A stretch of 64,000 nt of DNA from Fredinandcohnia onubensis (GTDB lineage Bacteria > Bacillota > Bacilli > Bacillales > Bacillaceae_L): the NCBI RefSeq assembly GCF_002734285.1, contig NZ_NSEA01000015.1, forward strand, positions 121,034-185,033, in the 5' to 3' direction. The position numbers and the translations under genes were made by a program. Shown here one piece after another: positions 34,294 to 43,587 of this stretch (the stretch's first letter is position 1; each line of letters begins with the position of its first letter). Below the pieces are notes generated by a model. That model was not told where the DNA came from and did no database searches. It saw only the letters and a program-made list of their open reading frames with translations.

Positions 34294-36921
34294 TTAATAG
34301 TTTTCCCAATCGCATTGGGGAGTAACGCATGCAAGCCTAACCCATCCATTTTGAACTTTTCGATTAAACACATCATCATTTTCTAATAATCTTTTCACAT
34401 ACTCTCTCGGTGCTTGAATGACGATTTGCAAACGAATGGGAGCGTGATAAGCCTCTTCATCGGACTTCATCACAGACTGCCAAGGAAGTCCGGGTAATAA
34501 ATCACTTGCAACACCTTGCATAACACCGAGTCCGGAGGTTATCGTTTGTGTTCCTTTATTCCCACTCCCATAGAAGTGTGGTGCAACGGTAGATGCATAA
34601 TACTGTAAGTTAATCCATTGGGCTACGGTTCCTGGCCCAGCAATGATGTTTGAGAGAATCTCTCCATCGTGATCCTGCTCCCAATCATAATTATGAAGAA
34701 AAACTCTTCCTTCTAAATCACAATGATGGGTCAGCTCTCTCTTTCCTATAATAAAAGCTGCATTACGAGCCAACCCCCATTCAGGACGTATTTCACTCCA
34801 ATCTTCTGCTATCCGATGAGCCTCTGCCTTTGGATTTTTACAATAAGTATCGATAGTCGGTAAGTGTGATATACATTCTGCATTTGCTTGATGACTTACG
34901 CTAGGTAAGACTTCCTCAATACGATCAAACGATTCCTGAGCTAGCCTTGATAATTGGGGAACATAAATCCATTTCAGTTCATTCACCGTTGTATTATGCT
35001 CAGCTGCAACGAACACCGTTTCAACTGGAATTTCAATGCCCTCAGTTAAAAGTGCATTTCTTATCTCTGGCATGTTGCACAAATTTGCAAGAACCCTAGC
35101 ATTGAACGCTCCTGACGCTCCACCGCAAGCACCACAATCAAGAGAAGCTGCGTACGGATTGTTTGTACTTTGACTTCCATGTCCACAAATCACAATTAAT
35201 GGTGCGAAGTTTTTAGTCAGCCCCATCATCTTAAGTGTTTGACGAACATAATTGACTTGATCTTCCTTAGAAAAACCTACTGAAATCTCAGATTCATTGT
35301 TCCCAACAGAATGAAGGGTGAGATTTGTTTCTGGTTTCCGTAACCATGATTCTCGAAGATTACGTATGAAATGTCCCGCTTTTCGGGGTAGAAAACTACG
35401 GCTCAGCGTTTGAATCATAAGCCATGGTCCACTTACTTCAGGTAAAAGTAAGTTTGGAAGTGCATTCTGTTTCATCGTTTTAAACGTATACGCTACAGAG
35501 TCTAACGCTTGTTTACGTTGTTGGTATTGCGTTAGTTCATTTGTATCCAATCTTTCTTCTATTTTATGTTTTGGCTTATGCATGACGGGCAATGAGGCAT
35601 GGGTATGTTTACAATCAAGTTCACGTGTTTCAATTGGTAATCCGAAGAAACCAGCGACACCAAATGTTTCAAAATGCCCTTCTTTCTCTAAATACCGTCT
35701 AAAGGTTTCTGAACGGACATCTATACAAAACGCAAATTGGGCTAATGCGGAATTCGTTTCATTTTTCACTTGTTGTTTAGCAAAGATTTTCTTTTTCAAT
35801 TGATCTGTATATGTTTGTTCCCAAGCCTCAAGCCACAATTTTTTTCGAATCTTTTCATTAAACGTGTAGGCAAATGTCAAATATTCTTCTTGTTGTGTAG
35901 TAGACATCCTCAACCATTTCTCAATTGTTAGCCCACCATACTGAATCCAGGCTTCTATAAGTGAATCAAGTTGAACTTTTTTCTCTACGCTATTTTTGTG
36001 CAAAGGAAGTGAAGGATTCACTAGAACCCATTCCATCGAAATTCGAACGGCTAAATATTCTACTAAAAGTGATTGTTCGTGTTGAGATTGTTGAGAACGC
36101 CAAAGCATCATCCCTGCCCAACCAGGCAAAGATAGCAAATGTCCTTCAAGGTAATTTTGTATCTTTGATTGAGGAATTTTAAAAGCTGATAATACGACTT
36201 CCAAAGCCGTCTCTGCATCTTGTGGCCAGTTTCTAAACATTTTACGTTGGTTTTTACGTAATGCAGGGTCATGCTGGATAAGTCTTTGCCAGGTTCGATA
36301 AAATCCCTCTTTATGCTTCGGAATTGACCAGCCTGCCTGAGATTCATCCAGATATAACTTACACCATTTAATCACATGATGATCTAGCTCTTCCGTTACA
36401 TTCCCACCATCCTTGTGTTCTATATACATGCTTAAGGGCTGTATCGGAATATTCTTGGAAAGTTCTATATTTCGCTTTCTTGTATTTTCTATTAATTTTT
36501 TTACCTCTATTGATGAAGAAGGATTTTCAGACATCGAATCCAATTCTAGAGAAACTCGACAAAAACATTCAGCCTCTTTCCGAGGGATTTTAAGAGAATG
36601 TGAGTTAAGCCAATGCTGCAAGCCATTTTCTAAAAAAACTTCATCAATTTCACCGTGATTTTTAGCCGATTGGATCATTGAAGTACTAGGGTATATTTCT
36701 ACATTTCGGGTGGTTTTTAACCAGTTAGCAACATCTTCAAATGTTAAATCTTCCAGTCCCACCCAGGGATGACGAGCCGCAAATGTTGAAATAGGTCCAA
36801 GTGGTGCTATTACTCTACTTGCTGAAGAAACTAACGTTTTTATATCAATCACTGTATCAATTTCTTTTTGTTGATCCATTTGTATGTTTATTTCTGTTTG
36901 TAATGTAGAGGATACCGTCAC
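34294..36921 (-). CDS. dabA: Inorganic-carbon pump subunit DabA (MpsB, DUF2309)
   Basis: An 875-residue cytoplasmic peripheral protein with a carbonic anhydrase-like zinc site: Cys399 and Asp401 (FCIDVRSE), His581 and Cys596 (GHGSQS to LDCGACGG). The spacing (Cys-x-Asp and His-15-Cys) equals that of Halothiobacillus DabA (C351, D353, H524, C539). With DabB it captures CO2 and hydrates it to bicarbonate using the proton gradient; in S. aureus the pair is MpsB/MpsA and supports growth at low CO2. The GTG start at 36921 is preceded by AAGGAGG. It lies 26 nt after dabB. Confidence 0.93.
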   Translation of the reverse strand: MTVSSTLQTEINIQMDQQKEIDTVIDIKTLVSSASRVIAPLGPISTFAARHPWVGLEDLTFEDVANWLKTTRNVEIYPSTSMIQSAKNHGEIDEVFLENGLQHWLNSHSLKIPRKEAECFCRVSLELDSMSENPSSSIEVKKLIENTRKRNIELSKNIPIQPLSMYIEHKDGGNVTEELDHHVIKWCKLYLDESQAGWSIPKHKEGFYRTWQRLIQHDPALRKNQRKMFRNWPQDAETALEVVLSAFKIPQSKIQNYLEGHLLSLPGWAGMMLWRSQQSQHEQSLLVEYLAVRISMEWVLVNPSLPLHKNSVEKKVQLDSLIEAWIQYGGLTIEKWLRMSTTQQEEYLTFAYTFNEKIRKKLWLEAWEQTYTDQLKKKIFAKQQVKNETNSALAQFAFCIDVRSETFRRYLEKEGHFETFGVAGFFGLPIETRELDCKHTHASLPVMHKPKHKIEERLDTNELTQYQQRKQALDSVAYTFKTMKQNALPNLLLPEVSGPWLMIQTLSRSFLPRKAGHFIRNLRESWLRKPETNLTLHSVGNNESEISVGFSKEDQVNYVRQTLKMMGLTKNFAPLIVICGHGSQSTNNPYAASLDCGACGGASGAFNARVLANLCNMPEIRNALLTEGIEIPVETVFVAAEHNTTVNELKWIYVPQLSRLAQESFDRIEEVLPSVSHQANAECISHLPTIDTYCKNPKAEAHRIAEDWSEIRPEWGLARNAAFIIGKRELTHHCDLEGRVFLHNYDWEQDHDGEILSNIIAGPGTVAQWINLQYYASTVAPHFYGSGNKGTQTITSGLGVMQGVASDLLPGLPWQSVMKSDEEAYHAPIRLQIVIQAPREYVKRLLENDDVFNRKVQNGWVRLACVTPQCDWENY

Positions 36922-36947
36922 ACCAACAACCTCCTTATGAAAGTGAT

Positions 36948-38450
36948 TTATTTAAGATAGCTTGGATGACTTTCGGTAGACTTCGCCTCACCTTCTCCAA
37001 ACTTTATTAACCAAAGAAACAGCACAGAGAAAAAGGGAGAAGTAGGATATCGAGAAGCGAGCGCGCCTATTACACTACCAAGTATCAATAGACAAACGAC
37101 AATGAACACGATTGGCATTGGTAGTTGAAGACTTTGAATAACGGGTGTGTATAACCATTCTTTAAAAAAACTATGTAAAAGAAAGTAGACTGTTGCTGAT
37201 CCGCCCAAAAGGAAAAGACCGGCCAATCTATCAATTTTTCCTTTACAAAAGACAACCAACTGCATCCAAGAAAATGATAAGGACCACCCTACTATCAATG
37301 CAGTCACAATGTCATATGGCCCACTAGACGACATCCTCCAATAAGCAATCCCTGTAAGTAAACCTAATCCATAACCAGTGAAAATCCATAAAATGGACGA
37401 TCGTTTAGTCACATTAGAAGAGAATTCAATCCGGCGTATTGCCGAACCAGCTTGTAAAAAAAGTGTAGCCTTAAAAATACCATGAAATATAAGGTGAATA
37501 ATGGCTGCTGAATAAGCACCTAATGCACATTGAATCAGCATAAAACCCATCTGCGCGATTGTAGAACCCACCAATTGACGTTTATAATCAACTTGTACCA
37601 AACTTATTCCACTACCGATTAAGACAGAAATAATGGAGAGGATGAGTAATAAAATCTGAGCTTTATCCCCATTAAACAACGGCGAGAATCGTGTTAGGAT
37701 AATTCCGCCCGCATTTACAATTCCAGCATGCATGATTGCAGAAACGGGTGTAGGAGCAACAACAGATTCAATTAACCATTTTTGAAATGGCCATTGAGCT
37801 GCTGGAATGATTACAGCGAAAATTAACAATAGATTTATTCCTGTCTTTTCCCATGTACCTATATGTGTCAGACTTTCATTAGTCAAGATGAAAGATAGCT
37901 TCCAGCTGCCTGTAATTTGAGAAAGCCAAATGATCGCAAAAAGAAGAGCCAACCAACTACCTGCAAATACCTGAACAGAAAGTCTTGTTGCTACTCTCGT
38001 TACCTTCCACTCCCTCTTTAGACTTATAAGAATCGTTAACCCTATAAGAGTGATTCCCCAACAACCGACCATCAAACGAAGGTCATCACTTAACCAGGAA
38101 ACAGAAGCAGTACTTGTAATGAGTGTGAAGAATGCAAAGTACTTCCGGTAAGAACGATCTCCATGTAAATACCGTACAGAAAAGCGTTGGATGACAATGC
38201 CTATCGTAAGAACAAAACATGCCATAAGCCAAGCTAAGGAATCCAAGTGCAAGGGGCCAACATTGTGATTCAAATTGTTCATTAAAAGAATCAATAATGA
38301 CACCAAAGCGGGTAATGAAATGATCCCAATGTGTATCCGCACATACCCCAAGGGTACCCGTTTGGATAAGAATACGAATCCACTTACCACAGATAATAAA
38401 AGTGCGATAAAAAATAAGGTAAGTAGTATGGATATGCTATTCGAAATCAT
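36948..38450 (-). CDS. dabB: Inorganic-carbon pump membrane subunit DabB (MpsA, NuoL-like)
   Basis: About 500 residues, a proton-conducting antiporter-type subunit of the NuoL/MrpA family with about 13 hydrophobic segments. The conserved lysine/histidine-bearing helices are visible (QWPFQKWLIESVVAPTPVSA and HAGIVNAGGIILTRFSP; LIFHGIFKATLFLQAGS). It couples proton flow to CO2 capture by DabA. The ATG at 38450 is preceded by GGAGGGAAG; the in-frame ATG at 38468 lies before that site. It is preceded at 60 nt by the mpsC terminator hairpin, with no obvious promoter between, so read-through from mpsC is possible. Confidence 0.92.
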   Translation of the reverse strand: MISNSISILLTLFFIALLLSVVSGFVFLSKRVPLGYVRIHIGIISLPALVSLLILLMNNLNHNVGPLHLDSLAWLMACFVLTIGIVIQRFSVRYLHGDRSYRKYFAFFTLITSTASVSWLSDDLRLMVGCWGITLIGLTILISLKREWKVTRVATRLSVQVFAGSWLALLFAIIWLSQITGSWKLSFILTNESLTHIGTWEKTGINLLLIFAVIIPAAQWPFQKWLIESVVAPTPVSAIMHAGIVNAGGIILTRFSPLFNGDKAQILLLILSIISVLIGSGISLVQVDYKRQLVGSTIAQMGFMLIQCALGAYSAAIIHLIFHGIFKATLFLQAGSAIRRIEFSSNVTKRSSILWIFTGYGLGLLTGIAYWRMSSSGPYDIVTALIVGWSLSFSWMQLVVFCKGKIDRLAGLFLLGGSATVYFLLHSFFKEWLYTPVIQSLQLPMPIVFIVVCLLILGSVIGALASRYPTSPFFSVLFLWLIKFGEGEAKSTESHPSYLK

Positions 38451-38509
38451 AAAACTTCCCTCCGTCAAAATGGACCGAACTAAAATAGTAAAAATAAAGC
38501 TATTAAATA

Positions 38510-38564
38510 AAAAAACCGAGAGCTAGTACCAGCAGTAGTAACCACTGATACTAGTTCTCGGTTT
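38510..38564 (-). terminator. Terminator-like hairpin between mpsC and dabB
   Basis: AACCGAGAGCTAGTA/TACTAGTTCTCGGTT stem with seven T residues on the reverse strand. It lies only 60 nt before dabB. Confidence 0.85.
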
Positions 38565-38601
38565 ATTTTTAACTGACTCATAAAGTCTTTTAAAAATCTC
38601 C

Positions 38602-38967
38602 CTAAACTAATTCTTTCTCTAGATCATTAAACAACTTAAATACGATAACTCGTTCTCCAGTACGAGTACTTAAATCAGTATGAAAGCTTTTTACTTCTTC
38701 TCCAGTTATGGATAAGATGATTTCTTTTAAACCATCTAAACCAGATTCAACTAACCCGGACCGAGTATGTTTAATTGATAGCATGCCATCCTTTGTTTGA
38801 CAAACAGCATATTCCGCAGGAGTTAATATACCTTGTAAATAAACGATTATCATATCACGGAGAATATCTGTTTTAACGGAAACAGATCCACGACCTAGAA
38901 AATCCTTTTCCCAATGAGTAATCGCTTTGCTAATTTCTGCTTCGATAGACCCTTTTGTTTTTTTCAA
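38602..38967 (-). CDS. mpsC: MpsC-family protein (DUF2294)
   Basis: A 121-residue soluble protein of the DUF2294 family (GRGSVSVKTDILRDMIIVYL, LTPAEYAVC, SFHTDLSTRTGERVIVF). The third gene of the S. aureus mpsABC operon encodes such a protein, and here it precedes the dabB-dabA (mpsA-mpsB) pair on the same strand, so it is probably an accessory of the inorganic-carbon system; its biochemical role is unknown. The start is TTG, with AGGGGG 7 nt upstream. A terminator-like hairpin (38988-39038) lies just 21 nt before the start, suggesting attenuation. Confidence 0.88.
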   Translation of the reverse strand: MKKTKGSIEAEISKAITHWEKDFLGRGSVSVKTDILRDMIIVYLQGILTPAEYAVCQTKDGMLSIKHTRSGLVESGLDGLKEIILSITGEEVKSFHTDLSTRTGERVIVFKLFNDLEKELV

Positions 38968-38987
38968 GAAACTTCCCCCTAAACAAA

Positions 38988-39038
38988 AAATCGGTATATT
39001 TCCAGACTATTCCCTCTAAGTCTAAAAATATACCGATT
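38988..39038 (-). terminator. Terminator-like hairpin in the mpsC leader
   Basis: Outer stem AAATCGGTATATTT/AAATATACCGATTT and inner stem AGACT/AGTCT, followed on the reverse strand by TTTTTTG and then the mpsC binding site. It may end the upstream ABC operon or act as an attenuator for mpsC. The rest of 39039-39235 shows nothing recognisable. Confidence 0.7.
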
Positions 39039-39235
39039 TGTCTTATTCTGTACTTCTAAATACAAAAAGATTGCTTCTTCATTCTACCAATTCTACATTA
39101 ATAAAATGCTAAAGCTCTTTATTATCATTCAGAAGGTAAATAATATCACTCGGTTATTAATCTAAGTAATAATTTAATTGAAAATGGTCAACTTGTCAAT
39201 ATTAAATTGACAGATGATTGATTCTATTTATTTTT

Positions 39236-39979
39236 TTAATAGGCTTGTACGATTGTACGTTTTAGGAATTCCCTCGTACGAGCTTGGGTTGGGTTATTGA
39301 AGATGTGCTCTGGACTTCCTTCTTCAGCAATAACTCCCTTATCCATAAATACGACTCGATCCGATACTTCTTTTGCAAATTCCATTTCGTGCGTAACGAT
39401 TAACATCGTAAGACCTGACTCAGCAAGTTCCTTCATGACTTTTAGGACTTCTCCTACCATTTCTGGATCAAGTGCTGATGTTGGTTCATCAAATAACATC
39501 ACATCTGGTTCCATCGAAAGTGCTCTTGCAATCGCTACACGTTGCTTTTGTCCACCAGATAATTGCTTTGGCTTGGCGTTAATGTATTTATCCATGCCAA
39601 CGACCTTCAAGTATTTCATCGCAACTCTTTCCGCATCTTCCTTCGTGCGTTTCAATACTTTTAGTTGCCCTACTACACAATTGCTTAGGACATTATGATT
39701 ATTGAATAAATTGAATTGTTGAAAGACCATTCCTAAATGTCTTCGGTAGGTAGCGACATCATGCTTGTTATCCAAAATATTTTCACCTTGATAGATAATT
39801 TGCCCGCCGCTAGGTCTTTCTAATAGATTAATACAACGAAGAAGAGTTGATTTACCAGATCCGGAGGAACCGATGATGGAGACAACTTCTCCTTTATTCA
39901 CCGAGAAATCAATATCTCTTAGTACTTCATGAGTGCCAAAGGATTTGCTTAAATGTTGAATATCAATAATCTTTTCCAT
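39236..39979 (-). CDS. Amino-acid ABC transporter ATP-binding protein
   Basis: A 247-residue polar-amino-acid ABC ATPase: Walker [14 protein letters not shown] near residues 37-49, Q-loop FQQFNLF, signature [15 protein letters not shown] near 140-154, Walker [15 protein letters not shown] and the H-loop IVTHEM. It energises import through the permease encoded 18 nt upstream. Because the operon is under a lysine riboswitch, the substrate is probably lysine. No terminator directly follows, and the next hairpin is at 39038. Confidence 0.93.
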   Translation of the reverse strand: MEKIIDIQHLSKSFGTHEVLRDIDFSVNKGEVVSIIGSSGSGKSTLLRCINLLERPSGGQIIYQGENILDNKHDVATYRRHLGMVFQQFNLFNNHNVLSNCVVGQLKVLKRTKEDAERVAMKYLKVVGMDKYINAKPKQLSGGQKQRVAIARALSMEPDVMLFDEPTSALDPEMVGEVLKVMKELAESGLTMLIVTHEMEFAKEVSDRVVFMDKGVIAEEGSPEHIFNNPTQARTREFLKRTIVQAY

Positions 39980-39997
39980 GTTCTCTCCTCCTTCTTC

Positions 39998-40744
39998 CTA
40001 TTGTTGTTGATTAACTTGTATAGGGTGATCGTTCCCAATCATCGTATAGTTTTCAGAACCATCTAATTTTCTTTCAAAGTATAGTAGAATTCTTGTAACA
40101 ATGAAGGTCATCACAAAATAAATCATACATGCTACGAAAAATGATTCAAAATATCTAAAGTTATTGCCTGATATCGATTTTGTCACGAAATATAATTCGG
40201 TTACTGAAATCACGTTCAGAACGGAGGTATCTTTAATATTTATCACAAATTGATTACCGGTTGCAGGTAGAATATTACGTATAACTTGTGGCAATACAAC
40301 GTTCCACATCGTTTGGAAATGATTCATTCCAATCGCATGTGCTGCTTCAAACTGTCCCTTATCAATCGATACAATCCCACCACGAACATACTCAGCCATA
40401 TATGCGCCTGTATTAATCGAGACAACAATGATCGCTGCAACAAAAACATTCATATCTATCCCAAATGCTAACGCAGAACCATAATAAATAACCATCGCTT
40501 GTACAATCATAGGTGTTCCACGGAAGAATTCAATATAGATGGAGAGGATGGCATTAATGACTTTTAAAAATAGTTTGTTCACTCCACGTTCGGGCATTGG
40601 AATTGTACGGACAACTCCTGCCAGCAATCCAATCATTGCCCCAAAGATCGTCCCGATAAGAGCGATCAAAAGTGTTAAACCCGCACCACGAAGGAACATT
40701 GGCCAGTTTTCGATGATAATTTTAATGACCCACTCAAAACTCAT
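39998..40744 (-). CDS. Amino-acid ABC transporter permease
   Basis: A 248-residue HisM-type membrane permease with about five helices and the conserved EAA-like segment (EFFRGTPMIVQAM and FEAAHAIGMNHFQTMWNVVLPQ) that contacts the ATPase. It forms the channel of the putative lysine importer. It lies 65 nt after the binding-protein gene and 18 nt before the ATPase gene. Confidence 0.92.
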   Translation of the reverse strand: MSFEWVIKIIIENWPMFLRGAGLTLLIALIGTIFGAMIGLLAGVVRTIPMPERGVNKLFLKVINAILSIYIEFFRGTPMIVQAMVIYYGSALAFGIDMNVFVAAIIVVSINTGAYMAEYVRGGIVSIDKGQFEAAHAIGMNHFQTMWNVVLPQVIRNILPATGNQFVINIKDTSVLNVISVTELYFVTKSISGNNFRYFESFFVACMIYFVMTFIVTRILLYFERKLDGSENYTMIGNDHPIQVNQQQ

Positions 40745-40809
40745 TGTTTCTCCTCCTTTGCCCTATAAAACCGACTGCATGTTGATATACAGTCGGTTCC
40801 CTGTATTTT

Positions 40810-41646
40810 TTATTTTGCTGCTGGTTGATTTTGAATAGCCGAATCCATAATGCTTGTACGTTCTTCTTCTGAAATACCTGATAAAGTCTCATTTATTTTT
40901 TCTGTTAATTCGCTGCCCTTTTGAAGTCCGACAGCAATTGCTGTATCATCTTCTGATGTTTCAAATCCTTCTTCAAATTCAACCATTACAAAGTTTTCAT
41001 TAGCAGATGAAGCACTAATACCCTCTGGACGTTCTGATACGTAACCATCAATCATTCCTGATTCAAGAGCTACTCGCATTGCTGGGAAGTTGTCCATTGC
41101 CGTTTTCTTTTCGACACCTTCTATTTGGTCGATTACTGTATAGTGGAATGTATTTAATTGAGCCGTAATTTTTGCTCCGTTAAAGTCTTGGATAGAAGTA
41201 GCACCTTCATAAGTGATGCCTTTTTTCACAACCATAACTAAATTTGAAGTATAGTAATTATCCGAAAAGTCGATTGTTTCTTTTCGTTCTGCTGTTGGTG
41301 ACATACCAGCTATGATTGCGTCAATTTTACCTGATGTTAATGCTGGTACAAGACCATCCCACTCTGTTTTAACAATCACTAATTCTTTACCTAAACCTTC
41401 AGCTACTTTTTTTGCAATTTCTACATCATATCCACCTGCATACTCTGCAGAACCATCTATTTTTACTGCACCATTGGAATCATCGTTTTGAGTCCAGTTA
41501 AACGGTGCATATCCAGCTTCAAGGCCTACCTTAAAAGTATTATCTTCTGATGACCCAGAATCCGAACTAGTACTTGTTCCACACCCCGCTAATAATAGAA
41601 TGCTAGAAATTAGTAATACAAGAAATAATGTTAATTTGCTTCTCAT
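40810..41646 (-). CDS. Amino-acid ABC transporter substrate-binding lipoprotein
   Basis: A lipoprotein of 278 residues with lipobox LLAGC and a family-3 extracellular solute-binding fold (TFKVGLEAGYAPFNW, GYDVEIAKKVAEGLG, DAIIAGMSPTAERKETIDFS). It captures the amino acid outside the membrane. The ATG at 41646 is preceded by GGAGGAGAAACAGC; a much longer in-frame extension to 41760 runs through the riboswitch and is rejected. First gene of the lysine-riboswitch operon. Confidence 0.93.
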   Translation of the reverse strand: MRSKLTLFLVLLISSILLLAGCGTSTSSDSGSSEDNTFKVGLEAGYAPFNWTQNDDSNGAVKIDGSAEYAGGYDVEIAKKVAEGLGKELVIVKTEWDGLVPALTSGKIDAIIAGMSPTAERKETIDFSDNYYTSNLVMVVKKGITYEGATSIQDFNGAKITAQLNTFHYTVIDQIEGVEKKTAMDNFPAMRVALESGMIDGYVSERPEGISASSANENFVMVEFEEGFETSEDDTAIAVGLQKGSELTEKINETLSGISEEERTSIMDSAIQNQPAAK

Positions 41647-41680
41647 GCTGTTTCTCCTCCGTATTCTTAAAAATTCCGAC

Positions 41681-41710
41681 AAAAAAACGACCTGAGATAT
41701 ACTCAGGTCG
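41681..41710 (-). terminator. Riboswitch-controlled terminator of the lysine ABC operon
   Basis: CGACCTGAG/CTCAGGTCG hairpin followed by seven T residues on the reverse strand, between the lysine aptamer and the first gene. Confidence 0.88.
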
Positions 41711-41748
41711 CAGTAAGTTTGCCCTAAAGTCCTCTCTTTATCCCATAT

Positions 41749-41923
41749 GAGATAGCTCAACTCAATAAACCGGATAGTTTATTGAGACAGTCCTGCAGCT
41801 CTTAACTACAGACCCAGCATGTAATACTGAGGGTATTACAAACTTCGGCGACATTTCCTTCTCCTTAGCATCACTGTTTCCTCAAACTCCACTAAAGACT
41901 GTTAAATATCGCGCCTCTACCTC
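41749..41923 (-). ncRNA. Lysine riboswitch (L box) aptamer
   Basis: The reverse strand carries the L-box core in order: GAGGTAGAGGCGCGAT, AAGGAGAAGG, GTCGCCGAAG, TGCTGGGTCTG and the closing GAGCTATCTC, with P1 formed by GAGGTAG (41923-41917) and CTATCTC (41755-41749), giving a 175-nt aptamer. With lysine bound, the downstream terminator (41681-41710) should form, shutting off the importer. The order and spacing match the B. subtilis lysC L box. Confidence 0.95.
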
Positions 41924-41959
41924 ACTAGTAAAAGTGAGGCCTTATTAAATTGTGTTTTT

Positions 41960-41989
41960 ATACTACAATAACATCTATATATCCGTCAA
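41960..41989 (-). promoter_or_regulatory. Putative promoter of the lysine-riboswitch operon
   Basis: On the reverse strand TTGACG, an 18-nt gap and TAGTAT, ending about 35 nt before the aptamer. Confidence 0.5.
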
Positions 41990-42077
41990 CCACTATTCAT
42001 TAGCAATATCTAGTAATTCACACTAGCCAGAAACTATTCGCCACATGTAAACACATAAATCGTCATAGAACATAAGA

Positions 42078-43247
42078 CTAAAAGGTTGGTCCAATTCTCC
42101 AAATACCAAAGTCGTTTTGCTTCAAAATTTCTGATTTTGTTAGTTTACCAGACGAGACAGATTTAATTTCATCAAAGATAGATTGTCCAACTGATTGAAC
42201 TGTTTCTTTTCCTTCAATAATAGTTCCAGCATTCAAATCCATATTATCTCTCATACTATTAAACATAGGTGTATTTGTTGAAATTTTAATAACAGGAGCA
42301 ATTGGTGATCCCGTTGGCGTACCACGACCAGTTGTAAAGAGGACTACCTGTGCACCTCCTGCGACCATTCCTGTTAGTTGTTCAATGTCCTGCCCTGGAG
42401 TATCCATCCAGACAAGCCCTTTTTTAGTTGGAATGTCTGCATATTCAATTAGTTCTTGAAGCGGACTTGTGCCAGACTTTGTAGCTGCTCCAAGTGACTT
42501 TTCCTCAAGTGAACTTAGCCCTCCAGCGATATTTCCAGGCGTAGGATTACCTGTCCGGATATCGATCCCCATCATGAGCGCTCGACCTTCTGCCTGCTTA
42601 ATCTTTTCATATACTCTTTCTACGGTACGGTCATCGACCGCTCGGTTAGCAAGTAAATGTTCGGCTCCGATTAATTCTGTAGTTTCTGCAAGGATTGCCG
42701 TTCCACCTGCTTTTACAATTAAATCACTCACATGGCCAACTGCAGGGTTTGCTGATAAGCCAGAACATGCATCCGAACCGCCGCATTCCGTTCCAACGAT
42801 CAATTCACTGACATGACAAGGCTCCCTCATAATTGCAGAGGCATCCTGTACCATCTTCGCTGCAATTTTGGCTGCGTTAGCGATCGTTTGTAAGGTACCT
42901 CCATTTTCCTGAATGGAAACAGTCTCAACCGGCTTTCCGCTTTTAGCAATCTCTTCTGCAACACTTCTTGCTTGATGTGTTTCACAGCCTAAACCTAGTA
43001 CGACTACACCATACACATTTGGATTAAGGCCTACACCAACATAGGTTCGGAAGGTTTGATCATAATCCACTCCAACCTGTGTACAACCATGTTGATGAAT
43101 AAAACTAACAGTCCCATGTACCATCTGGGTAACTTGGTATGCTGCTTGTGTCGCACATGTGATAGTTGGAAGAATCAATACATGATTACGAACCCCAACT
43201 TTTCCATCTGGACGTCTATACCCCATAAAATATTCTTGATTATTCAC
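42078..43247 (-). CDS. UxaA-family dehydratase, large (C-terminal-type) subunit
   Basis: A 389-residue protein of the altronate/galactarate dehydratase UxaA family (GYRRPDGKVGVRNHVLILPT, FIHQHGCTQVG, GLGCETHQ, GGSDACSGLSANPAVG). Family members are iron-dependent lyases that dehydrate sugar acids such as D-altronate. In many bacteria the SAF-type N-domain is fused; here it is a separate gene that overlaps by 8 nt (43240-43539). The GTG start at 43247 is preceded by AGGGGGG. Last gene of the operon that starts with the glycerate kinase. Confidence 0.88.
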   Translation of the reverse strand: MNNQEYFMGYRRPDGKVGVRNHVLILPTITCATQAAYQVTQMVHGTVSFIHQHGCTQVGVDYDQTFRTYVGVGLNPNVYGVVVLGLGCETHQARSVAEEIAKSGKPVETVSIQENGGTLQTIANAAKIAAKMVQDASAIMREPCHVSELIVGTECGGSDACSGLSANPAVGHVSDLIVKAGGTAILAETTELIGAEHLLANRAVDDRTVERVYEKIKQAEGRALMMGIDIRTGNPTPGNIAGGLSSLEEKSLGAATKSGTSPLQELIEYADIPTKKGLVWMDTPGQDIEQLTGMVAGGAQVVLFTTGRGTPTGSPIAPVIKISTNTPMFNSMRDNMDLNAGTIIEGKETVQSVGQSIFDEIKSVSSGKLTKSEILKQNDFGIWRIGPTF

Positions 43248-43539
43248 TTATATCCCCCCTACCACGTGTTCCTTCAAGATTGTGTACATGGACATGCTCC
43301 CCTATCTCAATATCACATGAAGCAACACCTATGATTTCACCGTATTTATAAATCTTTTCACCCTTTTTAATAGAATCAACGGCAAATTTGTGCCCAAAGG
43401 GTATTGAGTGTAAGAGTTTTACATCAATTTTCCTATCACCATATGAAGCAGTAACAAAGATTTTAGCCTCTAAATCTACTAAAACGGTCGCAACATTATC
43501 TCTCTCATTCATTAATACAGCTGAAAAACTTTGAGACAT
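43240..43539 (-). CDS. UxaA-family dehydratase, SAF-domain small subunit
   Basis: A 99-residue SAF-domain protein (DNVATVLVDLEAKIFV, IPFGHKFAVDSIKKGEKIYKYGEIIG, HVHVHNLEGTRG), matching the N-terminal domain of UxaA/GarD dehydratases, with the conserved HVHVHN end. It is expected to pair with the large subunit encoded next, with which it overlaps by 8 nt. The substrate may be a hydroxy acid presented by the LarA-type enzyme upstream. Confidence 0.88.
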   Translation of the reverse strand: MSQSFSAVLMNERDNVATVLVDLEAKIFVTASYGDRKIDVKLLHSIPFGHKFAVDSIKKGEKIYKYGEIIGVASCDIEIGEHVHVHNLEGTRGRGDISE

Positions 43540-43587
43540 GACTCAGCCCTCCTTTATTTTGAAAGGTGCAAATCGCATTTCGAGTTT

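Noticed and set aside
41647..41760. N-terminal extension of the amino-acid-binding lipoprotein
   Set aside because: It would translate the riboswitch terminator and P1 region and place the lipobox signal peptide internally.
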